From the NCBI GenBank assembly GCA_900312665.1, contig ONZQ02000001.1, forward strand, positions 1-33,602: a DNA stretch of 33,602 bases, written 5' to 3'. Within the stretch, counting starts at the first letter, position 1. Each line of letters starts with the position of its first letter. The notes beneath the pieces are model-generated. The model made no database searches. It was given only the letters and a program-made list of their open reading frames with translations, and had not been told where the DNA came from. This document shows, in pieces, positions 20,365 through 29,657 of the stretch. This DNA is from Cephalotrichum gorgonifer. Its lineage: Eukaryota > Ascomycota > Sordariomycetes > Microascales > Microascaceae. The position numbers and the translations under genes are program-made.

Positions 20365-22188
20365 TGTGAATAGTGACGTTTGATGAAGATTAAGAGGGCG
20401 GTGTAGTGTGGTAGAGGAGTGAGAGCAGATATGCTATGTTTGTCAATGTAAGAGTTATCCTAGGTTATAGGCAATATTAGGACGCCTTTATATTGCACAT
20501 TTTGGAAGTATGAAGTTTGTGATACGCTCACTACTATTGCATCTGTCTGTTTACTACGGTTGTGCTGCTAGGACGACTGCAGCCACGTCCCGATCGGCTC
20601 GGAAAGCTTACCAGCGACCGCATCTCTGCTCTGATCGACTGGCTCGGCGTGCGCGGTGGGTCCCGTGTTGGTCTCGGTACGCATGTTGGACGAACGCATC
20701 AGTGGGACATGGCCAACGGCGTGTAGAAGTGGGGCTGAGTCGCCCCTCACTTGGTTGCTGTTTACGGAAGGTGGTCCAAGGGTCGGGTCTCGGCATGCAG
20801 GTCGGATTGGTGTTAGCGGCTTCCGGCTTCGGGGGCCGGGCCTGGACATCGATGGACATACTTGCACATCTGCGTAAATGTCCTTGAGCGTGGTGCGCTT
20901 CCCTGTTTGGCGAGGATGCGCGCCACTGTGCTGGAGCGATTCCAGGATACTGCTCCCACAGGCATTAATTATTGCGGAACCCTCTGCAAAGTTGGAACAG
21001 CCTACTCAAGTCCATGTTATCGCACCACTAGCATAGAGTACTAATGCTACTGTTCTCCCAACGACGTCATCGACGTTTTCCAGCCTACAAGTACCACTAC
21101 ACTCCTCCCCGAAACCCCGCATTCCGGGTTTTCCGGCAAGGTTGAGCCAAGTTAGCGGGTCTACCCCACCAAGCGCCAAACTCAGGGGTACAAGGATGTA
21201 GACACTTCTGGGGTTACCTGGCCAATTCTTTTATGAGTACTTATGATGATGTGTTTGGAATCGAAGACCTCGAGTGGATATAGAAGGACATGTGGATGCT
21301 GGAGGAAATCGCCGACTAGTTATCCGGTGGTGTATCGGACTTCATAGTTCTTGGATGATATTCAAGGTTAGCTTGAATCCTTTGATTTGTGCCACATATC
21401 ATCGTACTCGTAGTAGATACGGGACCCTGGCCACCTGAGCCGGAGCATATGAGAAATCCTAACATAAATTGAGACTTGTAGCTACTTGGATATGATTCGT
21501 GCTTATACGAGTAGCTGAGCTACTTGGATTCCTTATATCAAAGCCAGGATACTTGTACTTTCAGTCCTATCAGGGTAAGTACCTGTACCTGGAGACCCTT
21601 GCAGGGAATCCATATCAAGGGCGGATAGCTTCTGGTCTCACTAGCCTCTAATCCTACTACAAGTATGTAGGAAAGGTTGGAACAAGCAGTGGGTCTCAGG
21701 TTGCTTATCATAAGAGAGGGGCACCTCTGTGGAAAGTGGGAACACTTGACTATATAAGCTTGAGCTGCAATCTTACCGAAAAACATGACACAGCTCATTC
21801 GATAGTAGACTGTGGGGGAAGTGTTCCCTAAAAGTAAAGGAAAGGGTGTATTCCTAACAGGACTAATGTTCAAGGACAAGTACCTCCTAGACGGGAGTTG
21901 GCAAGGTAGCTCGACAAGCGCTCCTCCGCTATTCGTCTTTTCTAGTGTAACAAGATAAGCGGGGCCCGCCGTCCACAGGATCAACCCCCTCCCGTACTAA
22001 GTGGGTTTGTTTTCTTCCGGCAGTACCTCGGGACCATTGGGATAAGAGGGCGGTGTATACTAAGCGGTCAGAATTGAGGGGGTGGTTGCTCTCGATGAAA
22101 GCGGAGTAGCTGGTGAACCTCCATCGTAGCATCCTGGTCCTCCTTCTGAACGTTCGCAAGACATTTTGGGACAGACCATCCGAGAGTT
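20365..22188. other. Intergenic region with promoter site and decayed sequence
   Basis: About 1.8 kb between the divergent aldo-keto reductase and second regulator genes. It holds CCGATCGG at 20590-20597. The rest has only short, overlapping open frames on both strands. Around 21233-21360 a frame reads from ATG for 16 codons and then meets two TAG codons 12 codons apart, possibly a decayed gene. Imperfect copies of GTAGCTACTTGGAT occur near 21480 and 21515. Confidence 0.45.
20590..20597. promoter_or_regulatory. CCGATCGG palindrome upstream of the aldo-keto reductase
   Basis: Exact octamer (CCG-N2-CGG), 226 bp upstream of the aldo-keto reductase ATG and about 1.6 kb from the second regulator. 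Proposed shared Zn2Cys6 operator. Right-hand flank CT is shared with the site at 8292. Confidence 0.5.
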
Positions 22189-24030
22189 ATGACCTCCATA
22201 CCTGCTGAGGCTCGTGGGGCCGGTCGTAGCCGTATCCACCCTCGGCGATCGCGAAATGGCTGCCTCACGTGTAAACGCCGAAAGGTTAGATGCAACGAGG
22301 AGAGGCCGCATTGCTACCACTGCCAGCGTCTGAACCTAGAATGCGTGTGGAAGAACGCTGGCACCGTTGAGCGAACATCACCATCAACGCAGGATGCGCT
22401 ATCGGTGGATCTTTGTCCCGCGCCGGCGGCCGTGGGTACGGCCATGGAGATGGGTGTCGGCTGGCTTTCTCCTTCTGCGGCCGTTGCTGATTTCGCGCAG
22501 CCTTCGGCGACGGGTCCAATAGAAGACTTCTCGTTATTTCAAGACCTCTACCTCCGCGACTTTGGCGAATCCATTGCGCCGAGACAAATCCTGCAGGGGC
22601 AGACACACTCCACCGACCCGGGTGGCCCGTCACAGTCGCCGCCCCCACTTCCCCTAACCGACAACACGGACGTGGACGAAGGACTGTTATTGCATGCGCC
22701 GCCGATCCTGGATCCCGTCGAGAATGGGCCCATAGGCGCCTCCCTGCGGGCACTGCTTGACGGCATGGCCACGTCCTCGCCGATGGTCCGGTATTCCATG
22801 GCCGCATTCGCTGCCGTGCAGTTTCATCCCACGGGGGGAAAGATCGATTATCAGCAATACTACGATAAAGCATCAAATGAATTGGAAGCGAGGTTTCAGA
22901 TATCTGGCGAGAGCTCGGTCAGCAGCAGCGAGCTTGGCTTCGTTCTTACCACCATCTTCTTTCTTACATACATAAATGTATGCATCCATTGGATTCCCCA
23001 CATATCAATTCTCCTTTCCTTTTTTTTTTTTGTTTTCAACCTCGCTAACATTATATAAAGCTTTTGACTGGTCGAGTGGATTTGGCCAATGCGAATCTTG
23101 CAAAGGCGCATTCTGCGCTGCGAACGTCGAGCAAGGGTGCCCTGGGCTCCTTAGGTCCGTTGATGTACCTTCTCTCCCTATTGTGAGGCTATTCCCACTC
23201 ACATCTTCTTAGAACAAAGAATCATCTCTTGGATTCGATGGTCCGATGCCCGGGCGGCACTAGCCGGCGGGGAAGGACTCTTAATCAATGATACATCTGG
23301 AATATTTCCATCAACCCCAAGCACCACCTCTCCAAGCTCGGATGTTACAAGTCCGGGTCCCCCGTCAAACTCCGGTTCATACGAGGTCGTCCATGGTATG
23401 CTGTGCCAGCCTGGGATCGCATTCTTCCAGGAAGTCCAGACCATTACGGGCCGCATCACAAGAATCGCTCATGTCCACCGCAGCAGAGGGAGTGTAGATG
23501 ACGAGACCGAGGTGATGGCCATCGCTGCTGAGATTCGGAGGGACCTATCCTCCCTGTATGATAGGAGGCCAGCACTTATGGATCACGCGGCCTCCGGAAA
23601 CATCGCTGGTGTCCTGGCCGAGCCGCTCGCCTCCGCCATCGTCCGCTCATTCCAGACATACCTTGCCAACTTTTACGTCTGCCACATTCACCTTCACCGA
23701 GTCGCCCATCGCCATCTAGCCCGCCCGGAAGCAGTAACTACAGCCGTGCGGAAGATCAAGGAGATAACGCATCTCATGGTCAGCAGTGATGAGTCCATTC
23801 CGGTCAACATGCTCTGGCCGCTATTTCTATGGGGCAGTGAAGAAGATGACCAGGATGAGTGCCAGTGGATTCTTGAGACTATCCGCAGCCTCCGTCATGT
23901 CGCCACAAATGCCAACATGGCCGCCGACGTGCTTCAGGAGATCCAAAGAAGACAGCGTGAGGCGGGTACGCGGGTCGACATTCGTTCTGTATGTGTTGAG
24001 CTGTTTAACGCGACCTTTGCGATTATATGA
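22189..24030 (+). CDS. Zn2Cys6 transcription factor (second regulator)
   Basis: Three exons, 22189-22977, 23061-23154 and 23213-24030, give 566 aa. The zinc cluster at residues 25-52 has the canonical form GCLTCKRRKVRC...C-x2-C-x6-C with its basic run KRRKVR, so DNA binding to CGG triplets is expected. A Pro/Ser/Asp-rich linker follows, then a Fungal_trans_2-type domain (SPMVRYSMAAFAAVQF, then IISWIRWSDARAAL, ending WPLFLWGSEEDD). Intron 1 is 83 nt with a CTAAC branch site and a run of 12 T. Intron 2 (58 nt) uses the unusual donor GTCCGT; that junction alone gives GALGSLEQRIISWIRW, as expected for the family. Unlike the first regulator, its DNA-binding loop looks fully functional. It lies between the aldo-keto reductase and aldolase genes, both with CCGATCGG sites, making it the better candidate for the pathway activator. 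Confidence 0.85.
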
Positions 24031-24147
24031 ACTTTAGCACAGGGGGTTTTATTTTGATGGGACATTGGATAAATTGCATTTTCCTTTCTATCATCTATTT
24101 GTCATATAGTGTATAATTTCATACGTACATGATGTCGTTTTTTGCAT

Positions 24148-25293
24148 TTACTCCCTCGCCGCCAAGGCCGCCTCGACCGGGAGGAGTGGCGCGACGTACT
24201 TAATCACACGCTCCTGCTTCTCCACACTATCGAATAGGGGGAAGGGCTTGCGGCAGTTCGCGCTCGTGAGGGGATAACCCCGCTCCTTTGCGATAATCCA
24301 CTTCATGCCGCTAACGTCTGATGACCCGATTCCCCATTCAGGGCCGGAGACCTGCTTCTGTAGCGCAATAGCCTCGGCGAGCTTGCCGGCGTTGTATAGG
24401 TTGTAAATCTCGATAAGAACCTGCCAAGGATATTAGTAGCTGGACGCTAACTGCTTCTGGGTCGGCGGTTGACGCGGGGAGGAGAATTCTACACATACCC
24501 TGGGGAACAGGTTTACCACGCCGGAAATGGTACCCGAGCCGCCGCCCGCTAGCGCGGAGACGATCAGGTCACTTTGTCCAGAAACAGCCGCGAACTCGCT
24601 GGGGGAGTGCAGCGCCGCGACCCTGGTCATCTTAGAGATGTTTCCGCAGGTCAGCTTGACGCCAGCCATGTTGGGGTGGGCGGCAAGCGTCTCCATCATG
24701 TCCTGGTTGACATCAAGTCCTCGCACAAGGTTGGGGAAGTTGTAGATAATGATGGGGATAGGGGAGCGGTCGGCGATGTCGAGGAAGAAGTCAACAATAG
24801 CCTTCTGGGTCATCGACCAGTGGAAAACACTGGGGATCAGCACCAGGGCGAAGTCCGCACCATTCTCGTAGCCACATACGGCCTGGTCGAGAATGTCACG
24901 AGTGGAGCCGCCCAGGCAGCCAATAGTGATAGCAAGGTCAGGCCTGCCGTTCGCCTTGGCAGCGTCCCGAGTGTGCTTGACCAGCTGGCCCCGCTCGGCC
25001 AAGCTAAGAGCGCAGGATTCGCCGCTCGAGCCCGCGACGACAACTGGGATCAAATTAGCTCATGCGCATGCATGCAGCTGATGGGGGTGCATGCTGCTGC
25101 GAGGGTGGGTTTCCTGTGTGAGGGTGCATCGCGTGTAAGTGGACTTACTGCCGTGTACACCAGCCTTGACAAGGAACTCTAGATGGGTGTCCTGAGTCGC
25201 CCAGTCGATCTCCTGGCGGTCACCGTCGGGGAGGAAGAAGGTGACGGTAGGAGCATGGATCCCAGGGGGATACGCCTTGTTGCTGGCAGTCAT
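24148..25293 (-). CDS. DapA/N-acetylneuraminate lyase superfamily aldolase
   Basis: Three exons on the minus strand, 25293-25149, 25043-24499 and 24420-24148, give 320 aa, a typical length. It is a class-I (Schiff-base) aldolase or dehydratase with a TIM barrel, acting on pyruvate or another 2-oxo acid. Visible are GSSGES at 53-58 (the carboxylate-binding GTTGE-like motif), Tyr149 in IIIYNFPN and the Schiff-base Lys178 in AGVKLTCGN. The segment equivalent to the DapA PYYNRP loop reads PSVFHW and lacks its Tyr. Since fungi make lysine by the aminoadipate route, true dihydrodipicolinate synthase is unlikely. A catabolic 2-keto-3-deoxy-acid or 4-hydroxy-2-oxoglutarate-type aldolase fits better. 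Intron 1 splits Ile49 and contains GCATGC repeats. It is divergent from the Dal5-type permease and has two CCGATCGG sites upstream. Confidence 0.85.
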
Positions 25294-25517
25294 AGCTTAG
25301 AAGTGTGGATTGGGTAAAGCGAGACTAAAGATATTGAAGGTATTGGAGATAATACTAGACAATAGTCAATAATAGTATGTGGGATAGTGTGCACAATAGT
25401 AGTTATCCCTTACATCACCAGGAACACGTGTATTTTATAAGCTCTACATTCAGAATTCGGAATTGAATATACTATTTGCCGTTCGGAGCGACCTCTTCTG
25501 GCGACCGTTTTGTGGAT

Positions 25518-25552
25518 CCGATCGGATCGGATCACGGTCCCGACCCGATCGG
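25518..25552. promoter_or_regulatory. Pair of CCGATCGG palindromes upstream of the aldolase
   Basis: Exact octamers at 25518-25525 and 25545-25552, separated by 19 bp, with an extra overlapping GATCGGATC between them. They lie 225 and 252 bp upstream of the aldolase start and about 0.8 kb from the permease start. The doubling makes this the strongest candidate operator in the window. Confidence 0.55.
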
Positions 25553-26126
25553 ACAAGAAACTACCACGAGTCGTCGCGTCGCTCAGATAGGACTGGTGGT
25601 CGGTGATTCTTACTGCAACTAGGTCGGCTTGCCATCTTGCAGGTAATCATGCTGGCTATCTGTCTCTTGGATATCTGAATTTAACTCCTATCTCTCTTAG
25701 CTTGGATTTATGAAGCAAGATTGCTCCTATCTCTCCGTCATTATACATAGACTTTTTTGAATACATGGCAGATACGCTCGAATTATCGGATCGCCGGATG
25801 TAAGTGGGGCGTATAGAGTATGATATGCATGCATGCATGCAGGCAGTATTTGGTTACAAACTCCTGGGCTACCATGAGCATTGGTAGGGGTACACAGGGA
25901 AAGGTGTGCTGCATCCACTCCATCCTCGGTGCTGGTCCGGGGGAAAGGAGCCAAAGATATTACAACAGATAGAGGATTTTGGCTAGTGTATATGCTAACG
26001 TCGTGCCGCGATTACCCGTTTGAGCAGGAGAGACCCACCGCTGAGGAGCCGTACAACGTGGTACACCTTATCGTGGCTGGGGAGCCCCCGTCCAAGTTAA
26101 GTCAGCATGGGTCCTTCTTGCTTGTA

Positions 26127-26198
26127 TCTTACCCCAGACCGCAAAAGTACATATTGGCCTCCATCTTGGGGAACTGCTGTGGGTCTTACCCCAGACCG
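26127..26198. repeat. Duplicated 15-mer TCTTACCCCAGACCG in the permease promoter
   Basis: Identical copies at 26127-26141 and 26184-26198, 57 bp apart and in the same orientation, about 160-230 bp upstream of the permease ATG. It could be a tandem factor-binding site or a small local duplication. The sequence between them is not clearly repeated. Confidence 0.5.
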
Positions 26199-26356
26199 GG
26201 AATGCTGACGGCTTTGGTTGTACTCCGGGTCAAATATATTTAAGGGGACTGATCTTCCCATTATCAAGGGAATAGTGCTCTCCTTACCATCAGCCCTCCC
26301 GTCCAGTTCTTCAATATTTTCCTTTTCGCACACCACAAGGTCACATATTCACCAAC

Positions 26357-28115
26357 ATGGGTGAACAGGACGTCCAAAACGTGGGGGACTCGAAGTCCCT
26401 CGCACCGGCCGAGAGCTACACCCAAACCGACAAGGCAGCTGCGGAGAGCATGGATCACACGCCAGTCACTTTGTCAGAGGAAGATGTAAGTGATGCTTGG
26501 ATGTCCCTCCCTACTTATGAAGCTAACCAAGCTCCTCTGCCTAGGACGTTCGCATTCGAAAGAAGACCGACAAGACTATCCTGGCGCTCCTAATCTGGGT
26601 CTACTTCCTCCAGGTACGATATCCCGTTGCCGACCGCCCATGTTGCAGAGTGCTTACTTGCGCTACAATAGGTTTTGGACAAGGCTGTTCTTGGAACTGG
26701 TGCCGTTTTCGGTCTCCAGGAGGATCTTAAGCTGCACGGGACCCAGTACTCCCTCATTGGGTCGATCGCGTCTATCGCGCAGTTGGGATGGCAGCCATTC
26801 TCGGCCTGGTTGATTGTCAAGGTGCCGCACCGATACCTGATGCCAGCGCTCGTGTTTGGGTGGGGGCTTGCTGAGACCTGCATGGCTGCTTGTAATAGCT
26901 TCGGTGCATTGCTCGCCTGCCGCTTCCTGCTCGGCCTCTTCGAAGCCGGCTGCATGCCTCTCTTTGCCATCACTACGGGAAAGTGGTATCGTCGTGTCGA
27001 GCAGCCTATCCGAGTCGCCATGTGGAACTCCACGAACGGTCTGGCGACCATTGTCTCCTCTGCTTTGTCCTACGGCCTTGGTCGAATTGAGTCAGACGTG
27101 TTGCACCCGTGGCAAATGTCAGTCCTCCCGATCCGGTACGAGCATGAATATTAGCTAACAGACCCACAGCATCTTCCTCTTCTGCGGACTCCTTACCGTT
27201 GTCACTGCGCCCTTTGTCTACTGGAAGCTCGACAACGACATCACCGAGGCTCGATTCCTGACCCCCGAGGACCGTCTGAAGGGTGTGGAGCGCCTCAAGA
27301 CGAACAAGACCGGTGTTGAGGAACACCACGAGTTCAAGTGGTCCCAGGTTTGGGAAACGGTCTTGGACCCTAAGACCTACTTGTGGATTATCCTGGCCAT
27401 TCTGCCGAACCTGGGCTCGGTGCTTACTAGCGTCTTCGGCCCGCTTATCATCAAGGGCTTCGGCTTCAACTCGTACCAGACGCTGCTTCTCAACATGCCT
27501 TTCGGGGCCGTGCAGACTATCGTCATCCTCCTCGGGTGCTTCGCCGCCAACAGGATGAAGCTCAAGGGTGTCATCCTTATCGCCTTCATGCTCCCGGTCG
27601 TGGTGGGCACGGGCATGCTCTACGGGCTTGGCCGAAAGGAATCGGACCGCCCCGCGCTCCTCGCGGCCTACTATATCTGTGGCTTCCTGTTTGCTGCCAA
27701 CCCTCTCATCGTCGTATGGGCCGTCGGAAACACCGCTGGCGACACCAAGAAGGCCGTCACGCTCTCGCTGTTCCAGGCTGGCCTGTCTGCCGGAGGTCTC
27801 ATCGGTCCCCTCCTATTCAACGCCGACGACGCGCCGGAGTACCTCCCTGGTATCCGGGGTGTGCTTGGTGTCTTCATCGCCATGGTTGGCTGCGTTATCA
27901 TTCAGCTAGGCCTTCTCATGTTCTTGAACAAGCAGCAGGCTAAGAGGAGGGTGGCGAACGGGAAGAGCGCCGTCATCGTCGATAAGTCCATGGATACCAA
28001 GGTCACCATGGGCGGGAAGGGAGATTCGGAGGGAGGAATGATGGACGAGCCGTCGTCCGCTGCGGACCTGGACTTGACCGACCGACAGAACGACGAGTTT
28101 GTGTACATCTACTAG
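26357..28115 (+). CDS. MFS permease, Dal5-like anion:cation symporter family
   Basis: Four exons, 26357-26485, 26545-26613, 26672-27117 and 27170-28115, give 529 aa. It is a 12-helix plasma-membrane carrier of the allantoate/ureidosuccinate (Dal5) family, which imports organic anions such as allantoate, nicotinate, pantothenate, biotin or small peptides by proton symport. A polar N-tail of about 45 residues precedes RKKTDKTILALLIWVYFLQVLDKA, the family's typical first helix. Then come SIASIAQLGWQP, ACRFLLGLFEAGCMPL and VWAVGNTAGDTKKAVT. The C-tail is long, charged and Gly-rich. Splicing at all three introns is phase-consistent, and the junctions EED-DVRIRK, FLQ-VLDK and PWQI-IFLF match relatives. 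It stands between the aldolase and the dimethylformamidase homologue, so its cargo may be the amide-bearing substrate of the pathway (inference). Confidence 0.9.
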
Positions 28116-29657
28116 TCACAAATGTTCTGGCGAGATGTCCTGGCCTCTGCGGATGGTGGAGGGCGTGTACGGGGTGCAGAGAGATGTAGTTATCTTGTTC
28201 AATTCGTCTTCGATTTGTCTTTACCTACCAAACTTTCATAAATCAAGTTTTATCACTTTAAACTCCACATAGAAAAGATAGTAGTACAATGGAGGTCGAC
28301 ACTTGACTCCTGACTGCAGATGACATCATGTCACACGGTACCGCTAAATAAGACAGTGGCCGCGCTCTAAAACTACATTAAGCCAACACATTCTGTTTTC
28401 GATACAATTTCCTGCAGACTAAAGTTACTTGCCCCACTGCTAATTCCCTCGTTGACCGGGGCGTCGGCCAGTAATACTTCAGACTCCTTGCGAAGCAATT
28501 TTAGGGTCCCCAGCCCTGGTCTTCCACCTGGTAGACCCGCCCAACCCTACCCTTCTAACCCACTCGTAGGAGATTACAACAAGGCCAATCCGTGGTGTCA
28601 AGGGGCACCTAGTAAATACTGCAAGTGTCCAGGTCCAGATCAACGCACTAGGGGTGGCTACTACAATTCCATCATAAAGAGAACGCTGTAGGAGGAGGGG
28701 CAATGCTACAAGCGACGAGGCGAGAGAATTGCAGCTTTCTGTCTTGTGGTGTGGGCCGTCGGAAGGAAAAACCCGAACCGACTGGATGGGGGAAGCGTCA
28801 CGCGCGACCTCGTGTAATGACGTATGTACTGGTACGCCGTACTCATAAGAACACTCGGGCGCATGATATGGGCCCCACAGTAAGTAGCTTCATCCACTAC
28901 GTGGAGTACTCCGTACTACCTGTACTGGTATGTGCTTCTTATCATGACGCTGTCTGCAAGAAGGCGCTACAGCGGACCCCTCGTAATACTACGTGGTGCG
29001 CACCCCGCATCTACCCCGCAAGCCGGGCCGGTATTTACTTGTCCACTGCATGGGGTGACTATTAGTTATCATAGAATCCTAGTTTGCCTCCTTTCACACC
29101 CCCTCTCTCAACTGATACGGCGGCGCAGTCGGAGCAGGCAGGCCGGTCGCCCCCTATCCCGGAGCGCTAGCAATGCGATTGGACACAAACATATCCGGTG
29201 GTTGGGAGGATTGTTACGTAAGAGGCTCACTACTCTCCTCTCATTCCTAATGCAGTAATTCATAATAGCACTAGGTCCCTCGGAATCTGGCCATTCACGT
29301 GCTCTCAAGACCCGACGAATGTCGCGCTGGAAAGTGATCCGACGTGCTCGAGTTAAGTGAGCCGATGCGGACTATGGAAGCCCAACCTATCGCATACCTC
29401 CTCTAACAAAAGTAGCGACTACGGGTAGATATAAACGTATCGACATTCACTCATGTGCCTTAGTTTAGATATGTCCCCCGCTGTGCCCTTGTTGTCATCA
29501 GCCTGTGATCTGCGTTATTGTTGGCCAATTTTCCCAGCCGTCAATCTTTTCCACTTGTATTGAGCACTCTTCGAGTCATTGGCCACTACTTGATCCGTCT
29601 TAGTCTGCTAGCTCGGAAGCAAACGAGGCGAGCTGTTTACAGAACAAACCTACCACC
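28116..29657. promoter_or_regulatory. Long upstream region of the dimethylformamidase-like gene
   Basis: About 1.5 kb with no convincing gene; open frames at 28452-28691 and 28703-29065 show no domain or codon signal. Elements noted are TGTACTGGTA repeated at 28825-28834 and 28921-28930 in a GTAC-rich stretch, CACGTG at 29296-29301, and CCGATGCGG (CCG-N3-CGG) at 29362-29370, 288 bp before the start codon. The N3 spacing differs from the sites at the other enzymes. Confidence 0.4.

Larger units (their letters stand above)
25294..26356. promoter_or_regulatory. Divergent promoter region of aldolase and permease
   Basis: About 1.06 kb, no gene. It holds two CCGATCGG sites (25518-25552), a CACGTG at 25425-25430, GATA-type sequences near the aldolase (AGATATT about 25329, GGAGATAAT about 25347, AGTTATCC about 25401), a short ATGC microsatellite at about 25825-25841, and a duplicated 15-mer at 26127 and 26184. 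GATA elements would fit nitrogen control by AreA-type factors, but the region is AT-rich and such matches are cheap. Confidence 0.5.

Noticed and set aside
20510..20887. 125-aa open frame upstream of the second regulator
   Set aside because: Overlaps equally long frames on the other strand, with no recognisable features. It starts 146 bp beyond the AKR start, in the promoter.
24148..25293. Lysine-biosynthetic dihydrodipicolinate synthase
   Set aside because: Fungi use the aminoadipate pathway, and the DapA tyrosine loop is not conserved.
28452..29065. Open frames of 79 and 120 aa in the long upstream region of the dimethylformamidase homologue
   Set aside because: No domains, odd composition, and competing frames on the opposite strand.
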